This document shows, piece by piece, positions 26,401 to 41,700 of a stretch of 64,000 nucleotides of DNA. Made by a program: the position numbers and the translations under genes. The stretch is taken from positions 2,480,001 to 2,544,000 of the forward strand of contig NC_067196.1 in NCBI RefSeq assembly GCF_000699445.3, written 5' to 3'. The stretch is from Schistosoma haematobium. Taxonomy: Eukaryota; Platyhelminthes; Trematoda; Strigeidida; Schistosomatidae. The notes beneath the pieces were generated by a model. It ran no database searches and was not told the origin of the DNA. It saw nothing but the letters and a program-made list of their open reading frames with translations. Positions within the stretch are counted from its first letter, which is position 1. Every line of letters starts with the position of its first letter.

Positions 26401-29400
26401 GTGGTCAGTGCATGACATGGTGTCGTGGTATGAAAGAAAGCTGCAAAGGACTGGCTTCTGTTGGTCCTTCACGACTCCCTGGTTGGGGTCCGAGAGATGG
26501 TGCTACACAGTGGCTAGAGACGTTATCAGATATGGCTCAGAATAGAAGCCAGTGGCGATCCTGCTGTAACCTTCTTTTACTTTCTTCATAAAAAGTGGTT
26601 GTGTCTCCTTTACCTGAAAGATTTCTTCTGATTGTACCTTTTCGTTCCGTCGTTACTACCACACTACCTTACTCCAATCTCTTCGTCGTTGTTCTCTTTT
26701 TCTTTTGCGCTCCTTAGTTTTTTTTTTCTACTTCTCTTCGAATTCTCATTGTTTTGTGTGGCGCATATATATTGGCGCTCTCTTGTACCAATATTCATGT
26801 GTTCAAATAAATAAATAAATAAAATAAATCATGTTGTTTGATATCAAATTTAATTCGAAAAACATAAAGCAATATGTAGTGCTCTTTAGGAATCCATAAG
26901 ATGATTACGACGTAGGCTGTTTACATTGTCCAGTTTTGAATTTCCTTACACTATTTTTACTGCTTTCGGATTTTTACTTACATTCAGTAATGATTTAGTT
27001 CGATATGGCCTAAAGGCATTTTGATTTTTATTCAGAAAATAGCTTTCATCGGACATATCTGATTATATGTTGCATATCTAAAAATGTTTTCAGGATTCTC
27101 TTACTCTCATGCTACCATTCTTCACTTTATTAACTGCAAAGGATAATGGGAGTGATGTTCACAGCATTCAACCACCGCGTCTAAAAGTCCAAATCCTTAC
27201 TCGATTTAATTTAGTTTCGAAAACTATACAGCGTCAACAATTTTCACATATGAGACTGCATCTCCTAACGTTACTCCACTTTCTTATGGGTTAGATTTGT
27301 AGGTTAAAGGCTCAGGGAGTAGTCCACCTGCTTCGGGTCGGGCACTCGGGTAGTATCATAGCCCCAACACAAGTCAATGATAACTGCATGGCGCGTATGT
27401 AGCTGGTGCTCCCTTGTACCAATTTTCATGTGTTTAAATAAATAATTAGATAATTAGAATTGGAGAGTTATAATCTATACCATTTTCTTTCTCTTTTAGA
27501 TTTTGTTTGCGACAAGCTACTCCAGCTACTCCTGTGGTTAGTTTCAACTTTCTAGAACCTTCGGATGATCCACGATTTTGTTGTTTTATTTGGGTTGGTT
27601 GGCAATCAAAACAAGAAACTGAAAGTGATGGTGTGTTTAGATTTACTGGGAAACAGAATTCTGCAGGAAACTTCCAAAGGTAAATTTGGTTTTTAAAGGA
27701 ATTAATGTATTGGGATATTCCAAAAAGCATCGTAGTTTGTGCATTTAAAAAAAAAAGTGTTTGAAATGATAATGAATGATTCTAGAATGTGATATGTATG
27801 AAAAGGATGAATACCATCGTCTGATTCAAAGTTGTCTATAGGTAATTCAACTTAGTAACACGAGCTTGTAATATTAGCGTTAACTTGGTTGAAATATGAA
27901 TGTGGACAACTTTCTGTGCTCTTTCTCTCGTCCTTTAAATTGATCTTGAAGAAGTGAAGTCGTGACTGAAATATATTTTTGTACTATCCGAAGAAACTAG
28001 CTTGGAGGACAACTATTTCTTTGTTCTTACATCTTCAAAGAACGTAGAAAGTGTTTTGATTGCAACGATTTGATCGATCTGATTTTCTGTTGTGTAGTCC
28101 GGTGAAACTAATTTAGTTTTTTGCATGTATTTGTAAGGAAAAATGTTACCGCCTATGACTATTTTATTGAATTCACATAAACGTACCAATCTCACTATTC
28201 CCGTTTCCTTTCTCCTGGTCCACACCGCCGCATTATGTGTTCGTACATGGTGTTGTCCATCTTGAACTTGGTGTTTAGATTCGCCATCATGATTGTCAGT
28301 TGGGCACTTTCATAGAATAGAGTGGAGCCTCTCATAAAACTGGTCTTTATCATTTTTACTCCCATCATTGGTAGACACAGCATTGAATGATACTCGCTAA
28401 ATCCTTCTGTTCTTTGTTTTGAAAGATGCTTTGGTGATCATTGACTACTGGGTTTCCCATTCTATAAGTGCTTTTCGTGCTTCTGTCGACAGCATCAGTT
28501 CAACTGCTTGTGTGTAGGGCATCTTATTCTCCCGAACCAGAATGCGATAACACCTCTGTTGAAGTTAGCCCAGTCGGTCTCAAGTATTCCAAACAGAGCC
28601 AGATTGTATTATCTCATTCGTGTATCTGTATGAATGATCTTCCAGTTTAGGCATTCCATGTCCGTATGTTTGTTGTTGTCCTGTTTGTAAGAAAGGATAT
28701 CGGCGTAATGGCTTTTTAAAACTCGGTCTTCGCTTTGAGGGATCAGAACTTTTTTTTATATAAATACTCTTAGACTCTCAAAACAGAATTTAGTTGGTTT
28801 TCGCTGGTCAGCGATTTTTGAGCGATGTTCTTTATAATCTCTGCGGTTTTCTACCCTACATTCAGCCCTTCTTTTTATGAAGGTTTGGTACAGGTAATAG
28901 ATTCTTTGGAGGTTCAGGAAAAGTTAAACTAGGGATAGCTTCACATAATTAACTTCAAAGAGCACTTTTTATGGTGATATTACAGTGAGACCATAATTTA
29001 TGGACGACCTTTGAGCGACGCTGAAGTGACCTTGAGTGGACACCTGATTAGGACTAAATGAGGGTTATAAAGCAGTTCGAATTCTCATTTACAGTTGATA
29101 GTTAGAGTTAAAAATTAGATTTTGGGTTTTCATCGCGAACTGACATCAGATATAATGTCAAAACTCTATTTAGCCAAATGTATGGATGAATTTCGCGCCA
29201 AAATTCGTGACTCATTATCTTATATCTGATTGATTCGTCCATAAATTATAGTCTCGCCTGATATTACTTCGGTTCTTCAAATGAAAGTAGATATGACGGT
29301 ATTTGAACTTGCAAACCAATGTTTTTTTTGTATAAAATCTCATTAATGACATAATTGTTTACTTTTACAATAAATCATTAAATTGAAATATCTATAAAGT

Positions 29401-32400
29401 TAGACTCCTAAACGTCCTGGCACGACCGAGATTGCGGAGAGTCAGCTCTCCCTCTTGAAATGCTCACATAGCCACATGCATACAGCCACTGACAGGGGAG
29501 TCCTACTCACTGCTTCTCACGGCGGGGATGTTGTTTACGAAATTGAGATGACGAAAAGCGAATGTCTGACGCTTTAACCGGGTTGGTGAATATAGAGGAT
29601 CTACGTAGGTGAGTTGGAAAACCCTGATTCAAAGCCAGTGGTAAATATGAGCTTGCTCCAGGATCCTGAGGGAACAAATGGCATATGAATCAATTTTCGG
29701 TCACCAGCTACCATGGGACTGTATTTCCTGACGTTGCTTCACTGCCTTGTGGATCAGACCTTTAGCTCAAAGGCTCCGAGTCTGCCCCCCATTTGTTGTG
29801 AGTTTATGTCCGGCTTTTAATCACGTGATTTATCCAGCAATAAAAATACGACTTATACAATCTTAGCACTGTGCCAAATCAATGACGTTGGACTGGTATG
29901 AGCAGCCTAGCGTCCTTATTGGTCCTGTGTTCGCCTAGCCCGTTCACTTGAGTCCAGAACACCAATACCAGCTTCCACTATGAGAATCGAATAATTTATT
30001 TCAGACATACTGGGTTTTTATATCAACCAAACAGACCGCAACGCACCATAAAATAGGAAATAACATTTGTACACAATAAAGCCAAAAAGTGGCTGTGAAC
30101 GTGGGAGGCAGTAGTCAATAAACTGAACATAGCTTAAGAACAGTAGATCATACAATAATAAGTGATAGGTCAAAATAAAGCTTGTAATAAGAGGAATATA
30201 AATATACATAATCTAATTATTGAATATTTATACCATGAGAATATATAAATAATAATAGTCCATTGATAAGTCCCAGATGTTACTCGTATTCTTCACTAGG
30301 ATATAACACCCTCCATAAGAAAACCACTTGCTTCGTTTTGGGCACCCGTGCAGTATCATAGACTTATGTGGGGAATATGTAATTCGATGCTCTTTTGTAT
30401 CAATATTCATTTGCTTAAATAAATCAATATAATAAGTTTGACTCCATAGACTCTAAAGTTAAGTCATTATTTATTGATCACTGTAAAGGGTATAATATAT
30501 GGTTGTTCCATTCTATCTTCATATTTCTCATGAATCAGTCATCAATTATTTATTTATTTGAACACATAGATATTGGTACAAGGAAGCACCAAATACATAT
30601 ACACCACACAAATCTCATTTGGTTTGTGCAAGGGCTGTGATATTGCTCAAAGCCACACCCGGAGCCCTCGACCTAAAGGTCTGATCCACAAGGCAGTGGA
30701 GCATCGTAAGGGGATGCAGTTTCATGATAGCCGGTGACCAACGATTGGTTCATACGCCATTTGTTCCCTCAGGACACGGGAGACCATGTACACCATTGGT
30801 TCGGAATCAGGGTTTTCCAACTCCCCTAGGTGAACTCTCCATGTCCACCAACCCGGTTAAAGCGCCGGACATTCGCTTTTCGTTCTTTCAATTTCATAAA
30901 CAACACCCTTGGTGCTAGAAGGTAGTGAGTAGGACTTCCCTGTCAGATGCTATATACATGTGGCTATGTGAGAGCATTTGGAGAGGGATAGCTGACTCTC
31001 CTCACTCTCGGCCGTACCAGGGCATGTGGGGGGCATCAATGATTGTCACCTAATGTTACATTACATATTATAAGTAATTTCTTATAATGAATAGAATTAA
31101 TCTTGAATTTACTTTCTTATTCTTTTTAAATTATTTTCTTTCATAAAAATTATTAGTCCAACAGTAAAATTATTCCAGTTATCCTATAGACGTCGTTATG
31201 AATTATTTTCAAATAAACATAAAGAATTCAATTTCTATTACCAGGTAACTAATATAATCCATAATAATGATACACATTCATGTAAATTATTAACTCAATA
31301 TTAATCATTTCAATTGTTTATTGTTCTTTTGTGAATGAAATGGTGTATGTTTATTTTTTATGTTGAAGATAAATAAGATGATAATACTGTATCGTTCTGT
31401 TTATGAAAGTCAGTCAGTAACAGTATAGAACTTCGTACGTACGTACATCAGTTCGAGTTGCCATACCACATTAGCACAGAGATGCAGTTGTCTATTCAAA
31501 TCCAACAGTGGTAGAGGTAGTAAGAGTATAAACAGTAATCAGAAAGATCAGGGTTTGAAGATGTTATTCAATGAGTATAATCCAGTGAAATAAATTTGGA
31601 AAGAGAAAAAAAGAAAGGGACATGAGGAATTCAAAAGATTAGAATTTGGGAGAACACAAATAGTGGATACACCTGCACTCACCACTGCAAACGATTTTGA
31701 GCCATGTCATTCAAGGTCTCTAGCCATCGGTTGTTATCGTCTTGCGGATCCCAACTAGGCAGTCTAAACAGACATGACTCAGTCCACTTGTCAGTTATGA
31801 CTCCATGGATTTGTGCCGTGTTTTGATCTGGCCACCCCTAGCTTTCTTCCAACCTACTCCTACACCATGAAACATCGCATGTCGGGGCAGTCGGTGGTTG
31901 GGCATACGTAACACGTGTCCCAGCCATCTTAATTGCTGAAGTTTCATTGCTTCAATTGATTTACCATCCTTACTTAGTACCCGTTTCCTAACAACTGTAT
32001 TACTTACTCAGTGGTCCCAGGATACTCGGGCAGTGCTTCTAAGACACCTATGATCGAATACTGGTGACCTACGAATACCTCGTACTCTTACCGGGCATGT
32101 TTCACTGCCATAAAGTAGGACGGAACGAACTGCTGCACAGTAAACACGTCCTTTGATTGGTAGACGGATATCTCGCCTATGCCATAAATGACGCAAGTTG
32201 GCAAAAGCTAGTCGAGCCTTCTGTATCCGTGCTGAGATTTCGTCACACACCAGACCACAAGGGCTGATGAGACTTCCAAGATAAGTGAAGCGGTCGACAC
32301 GCTCAATTACTTCACTCCCTATCACTAGTTCGGGTGTCAATGCAACCCAATCCTGAAGCAGCATTTTGGATCTCGAGAATGGGGAGAATCGCATTTCGAA

Positions 32401-32663
32401 CATGCTTGCATTGTTGCTTAGAGTGGTCAGAAGACTGCAAGTCAATCATTTATTATAGTCTAATATTTTTACTTATATTATGATAAACCTCTTCTTTTAT
32501 TATTTTAAAGGATTTAATTGGTATTGCAGAACGTTTATCTACAACATTATCTGGTGATAAAATTGACGATAATAAACCTCAATACACATCTAGATTACTT
32601 TCTGTTCAATCACTTCATGCACCGGGTGATTTCATTATGGATAATAATAATTATCATCATCCC

Positions 32664-32715
<52 letters not shown>

Positions 32716-35700
32716 CTGTCACCAATCATTCTATAGGAATGATACGTTTAATTGCTTTTATATGGAAGTTTTCCGAATCTGTTATTCGTATTGGTCTGTT
32801 TGATTTGGATCGATGGTATCATGCACAAATGCCAACTTATATCAGGTATGGGAATAAACAGTAGTAACATTTGAGGAAATTTGATAATATTATGTATTGT
32901 GCATATTATGGATTAAGAAAGACATGAGATGAAGTATATGTTTGTATAATAATGAAGTCGTTCTTACTTAGATAGTTTTGTGGAGTAAAAGGCTTAGTGG
33001 TTTAAGCGTTCGAATTTCATCATCTAGGTCTAACTTTCAAATATTGTAGTGTCAGTCATTATGTTAAGCCCATATACTTTACTCTAACTTTCGGACAGCC
33101 CAATCTATTCGTTCTACTTAAGTCATATTTTGACCTTGTTAATTATCCGCTTATCAGTCTTGATTGTTTTTATATGAGCGTACATGTTTGTACACTTCAT
33201 ACCCCATGTCTCATCACATGTCTGTAGTTTATTTTGTCTGCCTATAAATATTGAGTAACGCCTGGCTAAAAGTGAGTTGGCTTACCGGCCATCTCTACTG
33301 CGCTGCATTCTGCTTTGTTCTATTTGATTCACTTTACATACAAAATATATGTATTGAAAGGCCATTCTCGTTAATTGACTAATCTAAGTTCCGTTATTGA
33401 CTAACGTGGTTTAAGTCGATGATTGTATACGAGGATAGGTGATAACAAACATTCATACGATCTAAATGGAGTCAGATCCACGAGCCACTAAATATCACTT
33501 CACCTACTGCAGTTTGAGCGATCGAATAGTAATAACTTAACCTTCATATCCAGGGTGTTACTGAATGCCAAGTATACGAATGTGTTCTTGATAAAATGAG
33601 TCAAATAAGCAAATCAGGTTCGACTTGAATATAATTTCTATCGTGTAGTGAGCTCACTGACGATTACCGGCTTATCGATGAATTTCCTAATACCCTAATA
33701 AAAGTAGCCATTTGACACATGACACATTAGAAACGGATATCACGTATAGCATTGAACGATCGTTTCATTATATTACAAACTGATTTAAATCTGAACTATG
33801 GTATAAACGATAGACTATACGTTCCGTAATTGGATTTGATATAGTTGTTGTGCCATATTGTTCATGATTCTTCGACCACCCATTTTCAACATATTAAGGA
33901 CCTCCAATCCAAAAAAGCCTTACACTTTTTTTGATTACTGAAACTAAAAGCCAGTGATTTATTTGGAATCCAGGTAATCATACTGTAACATACCTCAATG
34001 ATTTTACTTGGTAAGGATTCCCAAATCCATCTACTTATTTACTGTCATTGTGTAGAAATTTTAAATGCTCACATGATCAATATCCACTCTTGTTTGTACT
34101 GCGTAGTGAAAGCCAATGAGTTCTTTGGTTAAGTATCGATAATTGTCCTACTAGTCGTAATTTGCAACATTATTGAGGTAGTGATGTAGTGAATGTGAAC
34201 ACAAGCAGGGACAACCAAATGTTTTTGAATATAACGTTACAAAATCTCTTAGTAAAATCTGAGAACCATACAGTAATACTTCATCTGGAAAATGTCGATT
34301 AGTTGTCTCAGACGACTGTTCCTTCGTTTCAACACAAAGCACTCTCTTCTCATCCTCTTCGATCTTAATCTTCTGCCTCCAGGCATTTCACTTTCAATTG
34401 ATGATATATACTACTTATGTCTGTCGATATCAGTAGCACACACTATAGTGACACAAAATAGATTGTTGAATAGTAAACCTATTTTTTCAATATTAACACA
34501 AATATATCGTAGTTGGTACAAAATGAGTTCTTTTGCTTCACACACACACATGTGCCTAGTTAAATTGTTTAAACTAGTGTCTACAGTATCTTTGAAAGAA
34601 CTTATAGAACAGTGAGTTCGTAATTATACTCAGTTGACTTTTTGCAAGTTTAACCCACTCTAATCCATTTGTCCCAGTTTGGGAAGCCAAGTAATATAAT
34701 TGCCTCTCGCATACAATATAGTTTAGAGCCGAATACCTGTACGTTCATTGAATTAGTATCAAAATTACACACACACACACACACACACCAGAAGTGTTAA
34801 AACATATGTTTACTAAGTTATCCTATTCTGAGTTATATTTGTTATGATGTAAATGGTGTAGAATATATGTTACTCAAGATGAGAACTTTGAAGGTGTTTT
34901 GTTTGCTTCATCGTGAAAGTTTCACAATCAAACCAAATATCATCTCAGAGAGCGAAATAATCCTGTGTTAGGTCCTATTTACTCTGAGATTTCAATTATT
35001 TAAATAAATAGATCAGTTAATTATTTAGTTCATTTTTGGAAATAGTTATTTATAGAGAAAAACCTGCATGTTTCTTATCTCATTGTAGATCTGATGACAC
35101 GTTTGTTTCTATTTTTGATGCATTAATTCCAAATCAAAAAGTACACTTATTGGTAAGTGAAAGTGTGTTTTTTCTTACTGCAAACATGAAGCTAGGACTT
35201 TCGGTCTCGCACACGAACGCTTAACTTCTTGACCACTAAGCTGGTCTTGGGTTCGAGTCGCACGTGTGAGATCGTGTATACGCACTGCTGAGGAGTCACA
35301 TACTAGGACTTAACTGCTGCCCAGTGCTTCCAGGTTTTCAATAGCGGTCTAACATGGATCATTTCGTGATCTCAATCAAAACTCAACATTTATTTATCTA
35401 AACACATAAACATTGGTACAAGGAGGCACCGAATAGATATGCTCCACATAAATCATTCAATTTGTGTGAGGGCTAAGATACTGCTTGAGTGCCCAAATCG
35501 AATCGGGTGGATTTTTATTTCAGAGGACCACACACAGAGTCTTCGATATAAAGGTCTGATCCACAAGGCAGTGGGGCATCGTCGGGAGATCCAGTCCCAT
35601 GGTAGCCAGTGACCAGTAAATGTTTCATACACCATTTATTCCTTCAGGATCGTGGTGCCGATGTGCACCATTAGCTTGGAATCAGGGTATTCCAACTCCC

Positions 35701-38700
35701 CTAGATGGACTCTGTGTCCACCAACTCGGTTAGAGTGCTGTACATTCGCTTTTCGTCCTCTCAAGTTGATAAATAATACCCCAGTGGCGAGTTGGCAGTG
35801 AGTAGGAGTTCTATGGCAGTGGTTGTATGCACGTGGCCATATGAGAGCATTTGGAGAGGGATAGCAGACTCTCCCCATTCTCAGCTGTACCAGGGCATTT
35901 GGGCGAAATATGTTGTATGCTCCTTATTCACCTGGTCTATGAGAACTATGAAATGGTGTAGTTCTATTGTGTAATTTCTTAACAGTGTATACGAAATAAC
36001 TGTCCTTTATCTCCTGATTTTTAATGATTCCCATTGTTCTTATCAATTTATGATAAAAACCAACTTTCATAAAAAATCTCTCAGTCAATATTTATAAGGA
36101 TTTGTACAAGTTAAGGGTTATTTGGACTCATTAGCTCAGTGAACAACGCGTTGACGTTTTGAACGAAATTTTCTAGGTTCGAGTCTTTGTATGTAATTAA
36201 GTCTTGATGATTTGGACGCTATATTCGTTTCTAAGCTATTCTGATAACCCGTACGTTAGAACTATACAGCGACCTGAACACCAGCAAGAGGACGCAAGTA
36301 TCTGAGTAACACTTTACTCCAAGGTTCGTTTTTGTGCAGAAAACATGGGTATCTATAGTGGTTAACGTTTGTTAAATCAGCATCATATTTCAGCCAATCC
36401 GTTAACGACATATTATGCTACTGACTAATAGTAGCACGCCACATTGGAATTCTAGAATACTCCATTATGCTCTGATTGGCTAAGACTCTTCAGCTCCTTT
36501 TGGGCCTCTGGAGGTTCCGTTGAAGTTCTCCAAAAGTCGACTCAACAGTATGGATATCAACACAGATATACAGTTACATACAGTAGATGAAACACACTGA
36601 CAACTACTATTCTACTTAAGTAAAACTTCTAGTTTATTATTTTCATCGTTTTATTTTATTTTATTATTATTATTTTTTTGTGATTGTTTTCTTGACCCAT
36701 AGCACACCTATTTAATTGAATCAAGTTTAATGTCATTTTGGAGTCGTATTGTTCAACGTGAATCAAATTTAATTCAATATTGTCAATCTTATCCTATATT
36801 AATAAATTCAAATATAAATTCTACCAATAATCATCATCATTATAAAAGACCACGTCCAATTCCTGAAATATTTCTACGTCCATCATCATTATCATTTCAT
36901 TGTCTTATATTTTGGACTAATGATATATCTTATAGTAATAATAATATATTAAACTTTTCTATGACACAACAACATCGTCATCGTACTACTACTACTACTA
37001 CTACTAATACTACTCATCAGTATTATGATTGTATCTATCATCTTAGTCGAATTATGTTTGTATCATATCAAGAAGAATGTCTTATAGAATTGAATCAATT
37101 TATAAAGAAATCATCATTAAATTATAAAAAATTTAATATTATTCAATGGTTATCTAATGCATGGAAATATGGTCTACTTGAATCACCAGGTTTAGATCAA
37201 TTTGATGATGATGAAGAATTTATGAATTTATTAAATTATACACAAAATACTACTTTAATAAAGAATAAATATACTACTGATAATACTACTACTACTATTA
37301 ATGATTATGGTATTCATTTAACACTTGGTGATTATTATGATCAATCAATTATTGATAGTTTAAATAAATTATTATATAATTTAACAACAGAACAATTCAA
37401 TAGTAATACTATTGTGGATGATGATCATGATCATAATGATGATGATGATTATATTTCATCAAAACGTCATTGTAAATATCGTCGAATAGATCAATCAGTC
37501 AATTCATCATTATATAGTAAAGGAATAAAAACACTTAAAAAGAAATATCAATATTCTTTAGATCCTTGTTGGGTATTATTAGCTAATTGTCTTTTAGAAC
37601 ATGGTTGTATTAATGTATTAAAGGTAAGTTTGTCTAGTTAACTTATTATTATGGTATATGCTACTTATATTGACAGGCATAAGTAGTAGGTAACACCAGT
37701 CAAACAGTTACAACGTAAGATCAGGGACATATATGCATCGGTCGAATTTGCCGTACCTCATTACCACAACAAGATAAACACCAAATTCATAGAAGTAATC
37801 ACTTCAATGGTAGTGCTATATAAAAGAAAGATCGTGTATAAGGATATAATACAGGAAGGAAGTATAAGAAAGAAATGTATGAAGTTATTTCAATCTCATA
37901 GTTTAAGGAAAGACAAATAGTGTATACACCGACGTCATTGTGATCGATTATGAGCCATGTTACCCAGAGTCTCAAACCATTGATTAAGATAGTCACTCGA
38001 ACCCCAACGAAATACTCTGCATCTACCATGGCTAAGACTAGAAGTTGGTGACTTCAAAGACTGACACCACTTTTTGGTTTGACCACCCCTAATTTTCTTA
38101 CAACCATCCCCAACACTAGTCAGCATTGCGCGTCGTGGTAATCGGTGTTCAGGCATATGTAACATGTGACCCAACCATCTCAGTCGATGAAGATATACAA
38201 CCTCATCGACTGACTTACCATCCTTCCCTATTACCCTGCGTCTAACCTCATAATTACTTACTCGATTATCCTAGAAGATGCGAGCAATATTTATAAGGTA
38301 TCTGTGATCAAATACTAGTAGCTTACGAGTATCTTCTACTCTTAATGACCTCTAACAACATTATGTAACATCAATCATAAAGTGAGACGCCTGACAGCAT
38401 CAAGTTGCAAGGTTGAATGGAAGACTATGGGAACAGAGAGTAATTTTCATAGCAATAAAGGAACGATGAAGATTGAGGCAATTAATGGAAGATTTGCAAA
38501 TGAATTATCTAATGTATGTTTTTCACAATTTGCGAAGGAACTCTGTAATTATATAGTAAATAATAAGTTGCTTGTCGCCGCCTAAGTGTTCGTTCATTAC
38601 ACTCTTAATACTATTGAGTTCATATATTAGTAGTTGGGAATTAATTTGATGTTTAAAATTTACTGTTGGTATATATCCCAATTTAAAACTGTCAAATTGA

Positions 38701-41700
38701 TATTTGAGTTGGATACTGACTAATATTGGAGTCCAGAACGCGCGTTTCTTCGTATTTGGTACTAATCAGATCGATGTACCTAGATCCCAGTATTGATGCT
38801 CACACATGAGCTTGAACTAAGTACCTTCCTCTCTTTATTATTTATTTATTTATTTATTTGAACACATGAATATTGGTACAAGAGAGCGCCAATATATATG
38901 CGCCACACAAAACAATGAGAATTCGAAGAGAAGTAGAAAAAAAAAACTAAGGAGCGCAAAAGAAAAAGAGAACAACGACGAAGAGATTGGAGTAAGGTAG
39001 TGTGGTAGTAACGACGGAACGAAAAGGTACAATCAGAAGAAATCTTTCAGGTAAAGGAGACACAACCACTTTTTATGAAGAAAGTAAAAGAAGGTTACAG
39101 CAGGATCGCCACTGGCTTCTATTCTGAGCCATATCTGATAACGTCTCTAGCCACTGTGTAGCACCATCTCTCGGACCCCAACCAGGGAGTCGTGAAGGAC
39201 CAACAGAAGCCAGTCCTTTGCAGCTTTCTTTCATACCACGACACCATGTCATGCACTGACCACCTCTCCGCTTCTTCCAACTAGTCCCAGAGTCGGCAAA
39301 TAATGCACGACGTGGAATTCTCTGGGACGACATTCGTAGAACATGTCCAAGCCACCGAAGTCGGTGTTTCAAGATGGTGACACCAATTGAATTATCATCT
39401 CTGTGACCGAACACACGATGCCGAACCTCTGCATTACTGACATGGTGTTGCCACTGAATGTCAGCAATCCTTCGGAGACAGCGATGATCGAACACAGAGA
39501 GTCGTCTAACGTCCTCAACTCGGAGAGACCAGGTTTCACAAGCATAGAGCAAAACTGCTCTCACCGACGCGTTGTAGATCCGACCTTTACAGCCAGACTA
39601 ACATCACGAAGGCGCCAAAGGTGGCCCAGATTGGCATAAGCCGCTCTGGCTTTCACTATTCGTGCATTGATCTCATCACTCACCCCCACCAGCACTTATG
39701 CAGCTACCCAGATACACGAACTTCTCAACTACGTCTATCTGCTCACCATCCAGGGTGAGTACAGGATTAGAATCCTGCCAGTCTTGTAGAAGTACTTTGC
39801 ACTTCGAAGGTGCGAAGTACATTCCATACCTACGGACACTGATTGCCAACTGATTAAGTGCGGATTGCATGCCTTGGGCATTATCGCACAGTAAGACAAT
39901 ATCGTCCGCATACTCAAGGTCGAGAAGTCTTTCTCCAGGCAACAGATCCACACCACCATTACTTACATCCATCAGAGCTGTTTCCAGAATGTCATCGATG
40001 GCAAAGTTGAAGAGGAATGGTGAGATTGGGCAACCCTGCCTAACCCCACTGCTCGAATGGAACAATGGAGAGAGGTGGTTGTATGCCCTCACTCTGCCTG
40101 AGGTGTTTTTATATAGGGCTTTTAGGATGTTAATAAACTTCTCAGGCACACCCTTCTTCAATAGACAATCCCAGAGAACAGTCCTGTCCAACGAATCGAA
40201 GGCATTCCTGACCTGTTTTCAAGAAACACTACGATTGTTGGCCTTTGATAAGTATGACGGTGTTCTAACATTAGGCGGAGGGTGAAGATATGATCAATAC
40301 ATCCTCGACCAGAACGAAACCCAGCCTGCTCCTCGCGAGTCAATCTTCCTCGGGTTTTGAACAACCTACGAAGAATGACGGAATCCAATAGCTTGAATGC
40401 AATCGGAAGTAGACTTATCCCCGATAGTTGTTACAGGAACGACGTGAACCCTTTTAAAGATAGGGACAACTATCGACTCATTCCATGACGTTGGTACACT
40501 CTCTAGTTCCCAAACCTTTGTAAACAACGTCGTCAATTCCTTAGTCATAAAGTCACCACCATCTTTAAAATGAGCCGGAGGTAAGTCATCTGGGCCAGGT
40601 GATTTGTAACGCTTCAAGAGTTGGAGTTCCTTGCGGGCTTCCGCCTCATTTGGTGGATCAGACGTCACCGGTCATGGTGGGCAGGACAGTCTGACCGATG
40701 TTGCCGGAGCAGCAGGCCAGTCGAACTGCCCTTCGAAGAATTCTGCCCATCGTCCAAGACGTCGATGGATGTTAGTGATTGGCATCCCATCATCCTCGCA
40801 GATTGTTTCACTCACACCAGACTTCTTGCTGCCAGTGGCTCGGATGAGCTGGAAGAGCTTCCCGTAGTTACCAGATGCAGCTGCTGCTTCCAGCTCATTA
40901 GCACGCATCGACCACCAGGCTTCTCGGTCCTTACGCAAGCTTTGCCCAATTTCCTTACGTAACATCCTTCGTTTATGGTCAAACTCACGGTCACCCGGAG
41001 TAGACCGACGGGCTTCAATGAGTTGTAAGGAACCTGGAGAAACCCAGTGCTTAAAAGCGGGACGTTTCGCAAACCCACAACTGACTGATCCCGCCATTTT
41101 CATGGCGTCATGCAATTGCAACCAATGCTCGTCTATACTTTTCGGTGGAGTGGTAGCTAGCCTAGAGGCTAGCTCGGTTCGATACTTACTTGCAACAGAA
41201 GTTGCAACCAGCTTGCTAACATCAATGTTTTGGTGGTGGTCACTTCGTTGGCCACTGAAAAGTAAGGCAAGATTGGCGCAGACCAAGGCATGGTCAGAGT
41301 CCAGATAGGTACTCCAAAAGGAGCGGCAGTCTTGTACACAACCACGCCAGCGGTAGCTCATCGCGATGTGATCAATCTGAGTCCAGGCTTGAGATGCAGA
41401 GGGAGGACGCCAGGTGGCACATCGGCGATGACTGTGCCGAAAGTTAGTGCTAGCCAGAAACAGGTTGTGGTCTGTGCAAAGTTGCAGTAGACGGTCCCCG
41501 TTATCTGACCTGCGACCAACGAGTCCCCATCGGCCACCTAAACGACTCTCTTCTGTGCCTAGACGCCCGACCTGGGCATTCAAGTCTCCGGCTAGTACTA
41601 CAATATCTGTCGAACGCACTTTCTGGAGAAGAACTGATAACTGGTGGTAAAACTCATCCTTGATTGCATCCGGGCTGCAATCTGTCGGGGAATAGGCGGA

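Noticed and set aside
32240..32290. GGCTGATGAGAC considered as a hammerhead core
   Set aside because: It is antisense RTE coding sequence (the SLISP region), with no GAAA or stem II partner nearby.
34292..34615. 107-codon plus-strand open frame in intron 7, considered as an extra ELYS exon
   Set aside because: No acceptor/donor pair keeps the exon 7 to exon 8 phase, and part of it is repeat sequence shared with 22,229-22,514.
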